From assembly GCA_002369495.1 (NCBI GenBank), contig DFFD01000015.1, positions 1 to 33,858 on the forward strand: a stretch of 33,858 bases of DNA, read 5' to 3'. A model generated the notes under the pieces. That model searched no databases. It was given only the letters and a program-made list of their open reading frames with translations, and was not told the origin of the DNA. This stretch comes from Lachnospiraceae bacterium UBA3785. GTDB lineage: Bacteria; Bacillota; Clostridia; Lachnospirales; Lachnospiraceae. Position numbers and translations under genes: made by a program. Shown piece by piece: positions 7,625 through 15,394 of the stretch. Within the stretch, counting starts at the first letter, position 1; each line of letters begins with the position of its first letter.

Positions 7625-8110
7625 TCACATCGTCCGGAGCCTCCTGATGATCTCCTCCACCCGCCTGATCGCCTCGGCGACCTGCGAACGTGCCTCGTTG
7701 ATCTTCGACTGGACGAAGAAATCCGCGATCAGCCCGTCAAAGAAAAAGTCCGCAAATGAAAGAAACCCGTCGATATCGATATTCATGTACTGGAGGTCCT
7801 GCACGTCGTCGAGCTCGTTGCTGAAATTCTGCAGCTCGTACTTTGCGTTTGCGATATCTCGTTTCGCGTCGTCGATTTTCGAATGTTTGATGAGATTGGT
7901 GATGAGGCCGCCGCCGAAGAGGTCGACGACACCGGCGATCCGGGCGGTCCCGAGGTCGTTCTGGGCCAGCTTGAGCGCCTCGAGCGCGCGCTCTCCGGCC
8001 ATGATGGCCTCGTTGATCTCGGTCTGGCGGTCCTTGGGGACGTTCTGTCTCGTGTATTCGTATCCGTAGCCGGTTCCGTTTCCGTAATTGTAGTCATCGT
8101 AGCGCGTCAT
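7625..8110 (-). CDS. Small helical protein with an internal duplication, unknown function
   Basis: 161 residues. I chose the ATG at 8110 because AAAGGAGA lies eight bases ahead; the ATG at 8116 is only two bases from that site. The first 20 residues are Tyr/Gly/Asn-rich. The rest is two copies of a helical hairpin: LFGGGLITNLIKHSKIDDAK (about 64-83) matches FFFDGLIADFFVQSKINEAR (about 122-141), each followed by a charged helix (DIANAKYELQ, QVAEAIRRVE). The Gly-rich hydrophobic turn followed by S-K-I-[DN]-[DE]-A is the repeat signature. No signal peptide is present. It looks like a conserved hypothetical of clostridia; the function is unknown. Confidence 0.8.
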   Translation of the reverse strand: MTRYDDYNYGNGTGYGYEYTRQNVPKDRQTEINEAIMAGERALEALKLAQNDLGTARIAGVVDLFGGGLITNLIKHSKIDDAKRDIANAKYELQNFSNELDDVQDLQYMNIDIDGFLSFADFFFDGLIADFFVQSKINEARSQVAEAIRRVEEIIRRLRTM

Positions 8111-8174
8111 GATCATTCTCCTTTGTGTTCGGCTGCAGGCGGGGCCTGCGGATGAGGGCCGGAGGGCCTGCCGG

Positions 8175-8201
8175 TTTCGCAGAATAAGGCATTCTGCGAA
8201 A
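8175..8201. repeat. 27-bp perfect palindrome, left copy
   Basis: Eleven-base arms TTTCGCAGAAT and ATTCTGCGAAA flank a 5-base centre AAGGC. The only other copy in the window is at 15154-15180, where the centre is GCCTT, so the two are exact reverse complements. No T-run follows on either strand and the site lies upstream of both neighbouring genes, so it is unlikely to be a terminator. An 11-5-11 layout with an asymmetric centre resembles a tyrosine-recombinase crossover site. Confidence 0.85.
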
Positions 8202-8251
8202 AGCCCGCGGACGCTCTGGATTTATATATGTATCAAGTAACAGTATACCAC

Positions 8252-8258
8252 AAGGAGG
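8252..8258 (+). promoter_or_regulatory. Ribosome binding site that fixes the InlB-repeat protein start
   Basis: AAGGAGG ends five bases before the ATG at 8264. It decides against an in-frame ATG at 8228, which would put twelve non-signal residues before the signal peptide. Confidence 0.8.
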
Positions 8259-8263
8259 GACAC

Positions 8264-11200
8264 ATGAAAAAGATGAAAAAAGTCCTGTCACTCGTCCTGG
8301 CGATGGTTATGATCCTTTCGCTGGGCGCAACTCCGACCTGGGCAGCCGGAAGAGGACAGAGCGGCTGGTCCAGCGTCACCTACGGTGCCGCGGAGGACAA
8401 GACCGAAGATACGGCGGAAGTTCTGGCAGAGGAGCTTGCGGCTCCGGCCGATGAATCAGAGGTTCCGGCCGAAGAACCGGCGGCTCCGGCTGAGGAGACC
8501 GAGGTTCCGGCGGAAGAGCCGGCAGCTCCGGCCGAAGAGCCTGAAGTTCCGGCGGAAGAGCCCGCAGCTCCGGCTTCTGAGCCTGAAGCTCTGGAAGAAA
8601 ATATTGTTTCCTATCCCGCCGTCACCCTTGCGGGAATGACGGAGGGTTCTGTTGCCGTGCGCGTGGAGGCACCGGAGGGCGCTCTCCCGGAGGGCACGAC
8701 CATGACGCTCAAGGACGTCACGGTTGAGGAGGTTCAGGCGAAGGTTTCCGGCGAGATAGAAGGCAGGATTGTCACGGCGGTCGACATCACCTTCCGTGAC
8801 CTCAACGACAACGAAATCCAGCCAAATGGAAATGTTGCGGTTTCGATCAAGGCGCCTGAGCTCGCGGAGGCGGAGGCTCAGGAACTCGGCGTTCTCCATA
8901 TCAATGAAGAGAAGAAGGAAGCTGAGGAACTGACGGCTGAGGAAAATGCAGTCGAAGTGAAAGCGGCCTCGGCAGATGAGGTGGCTTTTGTAAATGATGC
9001 CTTCTCCATCTATGTCGTTGTGGAGACCGGAAATGAAGCCAGACTGTTTGTCAATTTTGTCGGATTAAAAAATAGCCCAATCGCATCCATCCCCGTCAAG
9101 CAGGGTGATAAGATGGATCAGGTGCTCTATGATCCCGGCGCAGGCACTCTTGAAGACGGCGTGTACTTCCGCGGCTGGACGACGGATGCTGATTATACGA
9201 CTGCGACACCTGCTCTGACGATCTCTGATGTGCGTACCGCTGTGGCAGCCATGCTGCCTCCTGCGTCGGATGGCACAGAGGTGACTTACTATGCGATGCT
9301 GTTCAAGGATTACCGGATCACTTACCTGGATGAGAAAAATATCTCTCTCGGCCAGGAGGAGGTGACGTTCCGCGCGGATGCTGCATCTGCAGAGCAGCAG
9401 TACAAAGTGAACATGGCCTACACCGTTCAGAATGAGAACTATCACTTTGAGGGGTGGAAGGTCAAAGATGGTTCCAGCAATATTGTTGGATACGAAACGG
9501 ATAAGGCCTATCAGAATAACGAAACCATCACGATTACCGGTGATGTCACCTTCAGTGTCAACGCACCGGAGGGCCATTGGTTTATCTTTGATGCAAATGG
9601 TAAAGGAGCTACTTACAATGCTCCTCAGTTCGTGTATTCTGCCGATAAGCCTAGAAGACCGAATGATGAGAACATGATCCGCAACGGATATAGATTCGGG
9701 GGTTGGTATTCTTCAAAGGCGATCGCAGATGATTTGGAATCTACTGAAGAAGAATATGATTTTGATCAGCTTCTTACAGATAAGACTACTGTCTATGCTC
9801 GTTGGATTCCTAATACAACAGCAGGATATACTATCATTATCTGGAAGCAGAATCTGGCTGGTGACGGGTATGACTTCGTTGAGTCTATTCCCAAAACCGG
9901 TAATGTGGGCAGCAATATTGATACTGTAAGATATGAAGATGGAGATCTCCAAGTACAGCGTAATGGTAACACATGGTCAACTGTAGAATATACCGGTTTC
10001 CACTATAAATCGTTTGATCAGAATGTTTCAATCAAGACAGAAGGAAACTCTGTTCTAAATATTTACTTTGATAGGAACGAACACACTCTGAGATTTAAGA
10101 CCTCAAGCGGTGGTATTAATACAAAAACAAAGTCGTACAATGGTACGACCTATACATTGGCACAATCCGGAAGTAATTACTACATTCAGATTAATGGAAA
10201 GTGGTATCGTGTCACTGGAAGTAGTGTAGGCAACTATTTCTGGGGTGATTATGCGATTAACAGTAATTACAATCATGTAACTAATATTACTCCTGGTGGA
10301 TCTATATACTTTAAAAATAGTGGTTTACTTAGCCAATGGCATGGTCCGTATAGCATAGCCAGTACAGCAACTGAGTTGACTGACTCAAGTGAAGTTAAAA
10401 CCATCACTGCGCTTTATGGCCAGCCCATTGGTGAAAACTTCCCTATCGTCGGCACAAACGGAGTAACATATAACAATGGTGAGCGCTGGAGTCCTCAGAA
10501 CAGCACTACTTATAATCAGGTTCTCGTTTACATTGACACTATGCCTGATGAAGACGTAACGTTCATCGTCAACACTTCAACATATGGCACAAAAACTATT
10601 ACATATTATACTGAAGTGCTGTCGGGCGAGACACCGGATATCACATACAATGGCAAGGGATTTAAAGAATATAAGTCTGTAGACGCGAAGTATGGCTTCT
10701 TTACTGAAGCGGAAGACTATATAAACTTTGTAGGCTTCTCTAAAGGCGGCACCACATATCCGCCCAGAGCATATAACTCAAATGGAACACAACTAAACTC
10801 TGTATGGAACAACGAAAACGCAAGATATGTACAGTGCTACTACACCCGTATCGTCTATCCCATCAACTTCATGGATGGCAAGTATGTAAACGGCGACAAC
10901 AATCCTTTGGAAGAATCCGGCATGAGCCAGATCCATATCGAGGAAGATATCGCATATGGCGCTGACATTTCAGCACAGAACAACTATAAGCCAGATGCTA
11001 CACATACACCTTCCGGATATGTTTTTGAAGGTTGGTACCTTGACGACGCGTGCACACAGCCGTACACATTCTCAACCATGCCGGAGGGTGGTATCACTGT
11101 CTACGCGAAGTGGAGACAGAAGCAGTACCGTGTATTCCTTCATGTAAACTACCCTGAAGGAGCGACCGGTTATATCGACTGGGGTACAGCTAACCAGGCA

Positions 11201-13036
11201 TTGACCTTCCGTATCAGCGAAGGCGGTCATGTCAGTGAGCCTACCGGTAGAGGTCTGGCTGGGTATGCATTTGACGGTTGGTATCTTGATCCTGAATATA
11301 CACGTGTATTCAACGGAGAAGCTTATACGATCAATGAATCCAACGTTACGACTCCTTACGACAAGTCTGTCGACATGACAGATACTTATGACGTAAACGG
11401 TCAGCTGGTCGATCCGAAACGCAACTCGGATCTTACCGGCTGGGACGATGACGGAGATGAAAACACTCCCGGCAAAGAACGTTTCTGGATAACCAAGAAG
11501 CTCGACATCTATGCTAAGTGGCATGCGACTCTGGATGGAGCGTCTGGCATCGTAGTGGAATACGACGCAAATGGGGGTAGCGGAGCTCCTACGGACATCC
11601 ATACCTACGTGGATACCGCTAAGGCCCCTGCAGGCGCTGCATCAACCGCCCAGGCAGGATCCGGTAAGGTATTCGGCTATTGGGCCGTCATGAAGTGGAC
11701 TGAATCCGGGTGGGCAGAAACCGGTGAGACAGTTCTTCCCGGCGATACCTTCACCGTACTGAAAGCGAATGCGAAGGTAGAAGAACTTGCTACGGCTGCG
11801 CCAAATGGAGATACCAAGAAGTACACAGTACAGCTGAAAGCTGTCTATATCGATTCCGAGAAACCGACGCCGACACATATCTGCTGGTTCGAAAATGACG
11901 GAACGGAAGCTTTCCATACAGATAAAGTAACTGGAGATCTTGGCATCAATGAAGCGGTTAATATTCAACCTGCACCGACAGACGCCCGGATTGAGGAAGG
12001 TTACAAATTCAAAGGCTGGGCAAGAGTAAAGATCAGCAGTTCTCAAGATTATGACGAAGCAGCAGGGGAGGCAGCTGCGTGGGAGGCTAATTCGAATAAC
12101 TGGAAACAGGATAATCTTGAACTTTTCCTGTATTACAATGAGGCCAATGGTAAGTTTTATAAAGAGGCAGCATTCACTAATGAGGCTAAAGAGGTTGCAG
12201 CAGACGAAGAACTTCCGTATCATGCGATGTTCGCTGTCTGGGAAGCCAAATATTACGTTTTCAATTCCTCGACAGGTGTACTTCATGCCTATACATTGGA
12301 GAAGAATGTTGACCTGACAGATTATGTGTCAGACGGCCATCTTTACGGCGGCTACTACAGCGCGTACGGAGCATACAACGCTACCGATGGAGAGCTGGCT
12401 GCCGCTATGGCTGAGGCTGAAAAGAACGGAACTTATGAAACTCATGCAGAAGTATATACCGGAGACGCTATAAAAGCCAAGAACGGTAATCGCTTCTGGA
12501 GTAAGGCCAACCAGTTAACAGCGAAGGGAACCAGCGTCAATCCTAAGCCGAATGATGTTTATTTCTTGAAAGAGGTTCCGAAGAAGTATCTCAATACAGA
12601 TGCAAGATGGGTCTACGATGTGACAAACAATGACCACAATATCCTGTACATGTACTTGATTACCGTCATTGATGATCCTTACTATAGCCAGGTCGGATAC
12701 AAAATCATCAGTAAGGACAAACCGACAAAGGTAATTACAGCAAAGTTTACAGCAGTTAACCAGCAGAATGGAGTACAGAGTGGGTCCCAGACAATCTCAG
12801 CGGCGACATATAAAGATGATGGCATAAGTCGCGGTTATCTGGGTGTCGTTGACGCCAGCACTGAAGTGATCGGCGGTCTTGCAAACGGATCCGTCTCTGT
12901 CCAGCCTTACTGGATAACACCTGACGGCGTCACAGTCCGATTTGGCGGTTACAACATTAACACTAAGGACGGTAATGCAGTTAAGGACGGAAACCTCGAG
13001 CATAGTAATGTCGGAACCGAAGTAACGTATGAATAA
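8264..13036 (+). CDS. Giant secreted InlB B-repeat (Flg_new) surface protein
   Basis: 1590 residues. A signal peptide (1-28: basic MKKMKK, hydrophobic core, end near TWAA) is followed by a Pro/Glu/Ala stalk with three near-identical 14-residue repeats (about 66-107), then a beta-rich domain (about 115-265). The remainder is a chain of InlB/Listeria-Bacteroides repeats recognised by their G-Y-x-F-x-G-W cores: VYFRGW, YHFEGW, GYRFGGWY, GYVFEGWY, GYAFDGWY and GYKFKGW, several followed by TVYAKW-like strands. Such repeats form adhesin or stalk structures on Gram-positive cells. No LPxTG motif or C-terminal membrane helix exists, so it should be released, or held by another protein; the next gene, overlapping by 8 bases, encodes a membrane-anchored protein. 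The middle of the gene (roughly 9.7-10.6 kb) is visibly AT-richer than its 5' third. Confidence 0.85.
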   Translation: MKKMKKVLSLVLAMVMILSLGATPTWAAGRGQSGWSSVTYGAAEDKTEDTAEVLAEELAAPADESEVPAEEPAAPAEETEVPAEEPAAPAEEPEVPAEEPAAPASEPEALEENIVSYPAVTLAGMTEGSVAVRVEAPEGALPEGTTMTLKDVTVEEVQAKVSGEIEGRIVTAVDITFRDLNDNEIQPNGNVAVSIKAPELAEAEAQELGVLHINEEKKEAEELTAEENAVEVKAASADEVAFVNDAFSIYVVVETGNEARLFVNFVGLKNSPIASIPVKQGDKMDQVLYDPGAGTLEDGVYFRGWTTDADYTTATPALTISDVRTAVAAMLPPASDGTEVTYYAMLFKDYRITYLDEKNISLGQEEVTFRADAASAEQQYKVNMAYTVQNENYHFEGWKVKDGSSNIVGYETDKAYQNNETITITGDVTFSVNAPEGHWFIFDANGKGATYNAPQFVYSADKPRRPNDENMIRNGYRFGGWYSSKAIADDLESTEEEYDFDQLLTDKTTVYARWIPNTTAGYTIIIWKQNLAGDGYDFVESIPKTGNVGSNIDTVRYEDGDLQVQRNGNTWSTVEYTGFHYKSFDQNVSIKTEGNSVLNIYFDRNEHTLRFKTSSGGINTKTKSYNGTTYTLAQSGSNYYIQINGKWYRVTGSSVGNYFWGDYAINSNYNHVTNITPGGSIYFKNSGLLSQWHGPYSIASTATELTDSSEVKTITALYGQPIGENFPIVGTNGVTYNNGERWSPQNSTTYNQVLVYIDTMPDEDVTFIVNTSTYGTKTITYYTEVLSGETPDITYNGKGFKEYKSVDAKYGFFTEAEDYINFVGFSKGGTTYPPRAYNSNGTQLNSVWNNENARYVQCYYTRIVYPINFMDGKYVNGDNNPLEESGMSQIHIEEDIAYGADISAQNNYKPDATHTPSGYVFEGWYLDDACTQPYTFSTMPEGGITVYAKWRQKQYRVFLHVNYPEGATGYIDWGTANQALTFRISEGGHVSEPTGRGLAGYAFDGWYLDPEYTRVFNGEAYTINESNVTTPYDKSVDMTDTYDVNGQLVDPKRNSDLTGWDDDGDENTPGKERFWITKKLDIYAKWHATLDGASGIVVEYDANGGSGAPTDIHTYVDTAKAPAGAASTAQAGSGKVFGYWAVMKWTESGWAETGETVLPGDTFTVLKANAKVEELATAAPNGDTKKYTVQLKAVYIDSEKPTPTHICWFENDGTEAFHTDKVTGDLGINEAVNIQPAPTDARIEEGYKFKGWARVKISSSQDYDEAAGEAAAWEANSNNWKQDNLELFLYYNEANGKFYKEAAFTNEAKEVAADEELPYHAMFAVWEAKYYVFNSSTGVLHAYTLEKNVDLTDYVSDGHLYGGYYSAYGAYNATDGELAAAMAEAEKNGTYETHAEVYTGDAIKAKNGNRFWSKANQLTAKGTSVNPKPNDVYFLKEVPKKYLNTDARWVYDVTNNDHNILYMYLITVIDDPYYSQVGYKIISKDKPTKVITAKFTAVNQQNGVQSGSQTISAATYKDDGISRGYLGVVDASTEVIGGLANGSVSVQPYWITPDGVTVRFGGYNINTKDGNAVKDGNLEHSNVGTEVTYE
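8459..8584 (+). repeat. Three 42-bp tandem repeats coding a Pro/Glu/Ala stalk
   Basis: Units at 8459-8500, 8501-8542 and 8543-8584 each code EVPAEEPAAPA-[ES]-E-[TP]. They lie in frame inside the InlB-repeat protein just after its signal peptide. Repeats of this kind change copy number easily and alter stalk length. Confidence 0.9.
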
Positions 13037-13412
13037 GAAGTATACACTATTATTATCTGCCCTGGCAGTAATTATTCTGCTTACGATCTGTTTATTACTG
13101 ATTCGGCCTCGCACAGAGGCCAGATCAGGACAGACGCAGGATTCATCTTACAGTACTGCGTCTGTCTCCAATCAAAGTACAGAGGCAGATAAGTCAGAAA
13201 TAAGTGCAGCGGCTGAAGCAGGAAGCAGCACCGCAAGTGATGCCCCTGCGGCAGATGCATACAGGGAGGATTCCGGCAATACGTTTTCCGGAGAAGAGAT
13301 TTCAGAATCAGGGGGAGATAGTTCGACCGCTGAGTCTGAAATCCCTTCTGTTACTGTTACAGAAGAATATACCATCGAGCTTCAGGAGGGTGAAGCGATC
13401 GGTGGTTTCTGA
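13029..13412 (+). CDS. Membrane-anchored Ser/Thr/Glu-rich protein
   Basis: 127 residues. The ATG overlaps the end of the giant gene by 8 bases (ATGAATAAG containing the upstream TAA), which indicates translational coupling. Residues 1-27 are a short basic start and one strong transmembrane helix (LLLSALAVIILLTICLLLI). The rest is a low-complexity Ser/Thr/Ala/Glu region that should lie outside the cell, ending in a more ordered strand-like tail (SVTVTEEYTIELQEGEAIGG). There is a Cys in the helix but no proper lipobox. I do not recognise a family. Given its position it may help hold or export the InlB-repeat protein; that is inference. Confidence 0.65.
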   Translation: MNKKYTLLLSALAVIILLTICLLLIRPRTEARSGQTQDSSYSTASVSNQSTEADKSEISAAAEAGSSTASDAPAADAYREDSGNTFSGEEISESGGDSSTAESEIPSVTVTEEYTIELQEGEAIGGF

Positions 13413-13435
13413 TAAGAAAGGAGGTCTGATGGATT

Positions 13436-13717
13436 ATGGCTCAATTTACATTTGGGACCTGGTATCAGGGTTTTACAGAAGAAGACTATAATAGCTTTAG
13501 AAGCAACACAGCTATAATGGAAATATTAAACCAATTTGGAGGTGTTCTTGAATATAGTTGTGACGGCGGTATCTGCTATATTGTCCCCGGAGCCGGAGAT
13601 GGCGAAGCCTTGCGGAATGCACTTTTTGAAAGTGATGAAGGCCTTGAAGCTTCAGAGCTGTTAAATACATTCGTCTATTGCGGATCTGCGTACGGCTTCT
13701 CGACATTTCTGGGTTAA
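13436..13717 (+). CDS. Small protein A of the HprK/PqqD-like block, unknown function
   Basis: 93 residues. AGGAGG ends 11 bases before this ATG; an ATG at 13429 in another frame gives only 20 residues. The protein opens FTFGTWYQGFTEEDYNSF and later has SCDGGICYIVPGAG and FVYCGSAYGF. It shares a pattern with the small protein at 14880-15128: G-x-[WY]-Y, G-[FL]-T-E-E-[DQ]-[YF], then D-G-G-x-x-Y, then a Phe/Tyr/Gly-rich end. There is no signal peptide. As a small protein beside an HprK-like P-loop protein and a PqqD-like protein it is a candidate modification substrate, though it is longer than most precursor peptides. It could instead be a small folded accessory protein. Confidence 0.65.
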   Translation: MAQFTFGTWYQGFTEEDYNSFRSNTAIMEILNQFGGVLEYSCDGGICYIVPGAGDGEALRNALFESDEGLEASELLNTFVYCGSAYGFSTFLG

Positions 13718-13759
13718 TTAAGCAGTATTGGATGATCAGTTTTATGTAAAAGGCAGAGA

Positions 13760-13792
13760 GGAGTCCCCGGCAATTTATTTTCCGGAGGCTCC
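13760..13792 (+). terminator. Weak hairpin between small protein A and the HprK-like gene
   Basis: GGAGTCCCCGG (13760-13770) can pair with CCGGAGGCTCC (13782-13792) through two G-T pairs, followed by only TTT. This could attenuate transcription into the HprK-like gene, lowering it relative to small protein A. Confidence 0.35.
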
Positions 13793-13819
13793 TTTCGTGA
13801 CAGGAGGCTATTCGGGCAA

Positions 13820-14551
13820 TTGACACAAGCGCAATCTTCAGAATACGTTACAATCAAGATCGCCGGGCACCCCATGCGCCTCTCCCTCCGTTATCCTGCC
13901 GCAGCCCGATTTTTCAGGCAGTATGCGGCAGCTGAACCACCTGTCTTTCAGGTTCCGGAGGTCAATGAGGATGACTGGCAGGCGCTAATGCGCAGCGGAT
14001 TTGTGCGCTCCGCCCAGATGGAATCGAGTTTCCTCTGCGCAAAGTGCTCCGACGTCCTTCTGCCGGAGCAATGCTGCCTCATTCACGCCGCCGCCTTCCG
14101 GGACAGAGAACATGCCTATCTACTCGCGGCCGACCCCGGCGTCGGCAAATCCACCCAAGTGCGGACGTTACAGGAGCTGTACCCGGGTGAATTTTCCGTT
14201 ATTTGCGGAGACAGGCCGGCTCTTAAGCTCACGGATGACGGCAGGGTCATGGTTCACATGACCCCTTGGAACGGCAAGGAAAACTGGGGAGGAGCACCGG
14301 CCGCTCCGCTGTCTGACCTTATTTTTCTTAAGCGGGGAGAGAGCTCGTCGCTGCGGCAGCTGACGGTCCGCGAGGCGGTCCTGCCCTTGTGGAGCTCCCT
14401 GATCCATACGGCCGAGATGGAGGAGGGGATCAGGCAGGCGGCGGAATTTGCCACAGGGCTGCTGAGCCGTATCAGGACCTGGGAATTTGTCAACGGAGGT
14501 ATCCCGGACTCCTCAAAAATGCTCTATGAGCAATTGCTTCGGAGGGAATGA
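13820..14551 (+). CDS. HprK/PEPCK-superfamily P-loop protein of PqqD-linked type
   Basis: 243 residues from a TTG start; AGGAGG lies 12 bases ahead and I see no ATG or GTG start closer to it in this frame. The N-terminal 90 residues are a beta-rich domain ending LIHAAAFRD. A P-loop DPGVGKST (105-112) follows, then GDRPALK (130-136) and TPWNGKENWG (148-157). This order (P-loop, [NG]D-[DR]-PAL, G/M-TPW-x-GK) is the pattern of the HPr-kinase/PEP-carboxykinase-like proteins found next to PqqD-like genes in peptide-modification loci; a relative phosphorylates lasso-peptide precursors. It is much shorter than true HprK. The next gene starts one base after its stop, so the two are almost certainly co-translated. 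Kinase activity is inferred from the family. Confidence 0.75.
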   Translation: MTQAQSSEYVTIKIAGHPMRLSLRYPAAARFFRQYAAAEPPVFQVPEVNEDDWQALMRSGFVRSAQMESSFLCAKCSDVLLPEQCCLIHAAAFRDREHAYLLAADPGVGKSTQVRTLQELYPGEFSVICGDRPALKLTDDGRVMVHMTPWNGKENWGGAPAAPLSDLIFLKRGESSSLRQLTVREAVLPLWSSLIHTAEMEEGIRQAAEFATGLLSRIRTWEFVNGGIPDSSKMLYEQLLRRE

Positions 14552-14552
14552 T

Positions 14553-14837
14553 ATGACATACAAGTGCAGACCCGGCATCGTCCGTGTGAAGATCTGCGGA
14601 GAGTATCTGCTGACCCCGACCAGGGCTGCCTCGGAAGCCTGCCCGAAGGTGCTGAGGCTGTCCATCATGAAGGCGGCGCTCTGGGAGGAGCTGGAGAAGG
14701 GACATGACGGGAGTGTCGTCGTGCGGGCATTTCATGCGCTGAGCAGAAAGCCGGAGGAAGAGATCCGCAAAAAGGTCGATCAGGCCCTCACAGAACTGTA
14801 TGAAGGCGGTTTTATCATCAGGGCTGACGAAAACTGA
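14553..14837 (+). CDS. PqqD-like (RiPP recognition element) protein
   Basis: 94 residues; the ATG starts one base after the HprK-like stop codon, with GGAGGG just upstream inside that gene. The layout is PqqD-like: a short beta region (YKCRPGIVRVKICGEYLL), a helix with AALWEELEKG, and a winged-helix part ending VDQALTELYEGGFII. PqqD domains bind leader peptides and deliver them to modifying enzymes. The tight coupling to the HprK-like gene suggests it presents a peptide or small protein to that enzyme; this is inference from the family. A plain winged-helix protein is the alternative. Confidence 0.7.
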   Translation: MTYKCRPGIVRVKICGEYLLTPTRAASEACPKVLRLSIMKAALWEELEKGHDGSVVVRAFHALSRKPEEEIRKKVDQALTELYEGGFIIRADEN

Positions 14838-14879
14838 CCATGCGGTCCGGGATATGTCGCTGATGAAAGGAGCGGGAAG

Positions 14880-15128
14880 ATGACGCTGAAAACAGGAGAA
14901 TACTACGGACTGACGGAAGAGCAGTTCAGGGCACTCGGAAAATACGCAGGATTCAGGAACTTTGCGGACCGTTTCAGCCTTCTTCGCACGGACGGCGGGA
15001 ACTATTATGTCTACAGCGGAGAGCCTTACGAATTTTTTGAGTTCGCGGAGGACAACGAGATCGGCGAACGTTATAATCTGACGTATTTTACTTACATTTA
15101 CCCCAGGAATTTTGTCACGGGGTTCTGA
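14880..15128 (+). CDS. Small protein B of the HprK/PqqD-like block, unknown function
   Basis: 82 residues, with AAAGGAG well placed before the ATG. It opens LKTGEYYGLTEEQFRALG, continues RTDGGNYYVYSGEPYEFF and ends FTYIYPRNFVTGF, an aromatic-rich sequence. The G-x-[WY]-Y, G-[FL]-TEE and DGGxxY positions match small protein A in order and spacing, so the two are probably divergent paralogues flanking the HprK-like/PqqD-like pair. It has no signal peptide and no recognised family. It is the last gene before the right palindrome. Confidence 0.65.
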   Translation: MTLKTGEYYGLTEEQFRALGKYAGFRNFADRFSLLRTDGGNYYVYSGEPYEFFEFAEDNEIGERYNLTYFTYIYPRNFVTGF

Positions 15129-15153
15129 CGCGGCTCATTCTTGATATAAAAAA

Positions 15154-15180
15154 TTTCGCAGAATGCCTTATTCTGCGAAA
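15154..15180. repeat. 27-bp perfect palindrome, right copy (inverted)
   Basis: It has the same 11-base arms as the copy at 8175-8201 but its 5-base centre is GCCTT, the reverse complement of AAGGC. Flanking bases of the two copies are unrelated, so identity stops exactly at the palindrome. On the minus strand a T-run follows this copy, but no minus-strand gene ends here. Confidence 0.85.
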
Positions 15181-15394
15181 CCCACTATTCGCTCTAAACG
15201 TTTGGATTTATAATATTCCTCATTCGAAATAATGTCAATAGATTTTCCGGTATTTCAGGATTGTATTTTTTTATACGAATCCTTCCAGACATGAATACCG
15301 ACCGTACGCAGTCAGCGCCCGAGAAAGGGCGAAGACAACCAGCAGACACCAGGAGATACCGCGGAAACAAAATTGCACCAGGAGGAATATGCCC

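Noticed and set aside
13429..13491. A 20-codon frame starting just after AGGAGG, ahead of small protein A
   Set aside because: It overlaps small protein A out of frame and is too short to support; the site can serve the ATG at 13436 with an 11-base spacing.
8175..15180. The 27-bp palindromes read as transcription terminators
   Set aside because: The left copy has no T-run on either strand and lies upstream of both neighbouring genes; the right copy has a T-run only on the strand where no gene ends.
15181..15394. An attachment site or tRNA gene next to the recombinase
   Set aside because: No tRNA cloverleaf or repeated att core is visible; only a small CGCCC/GGGCG hairpin near 15316-15331 is present.
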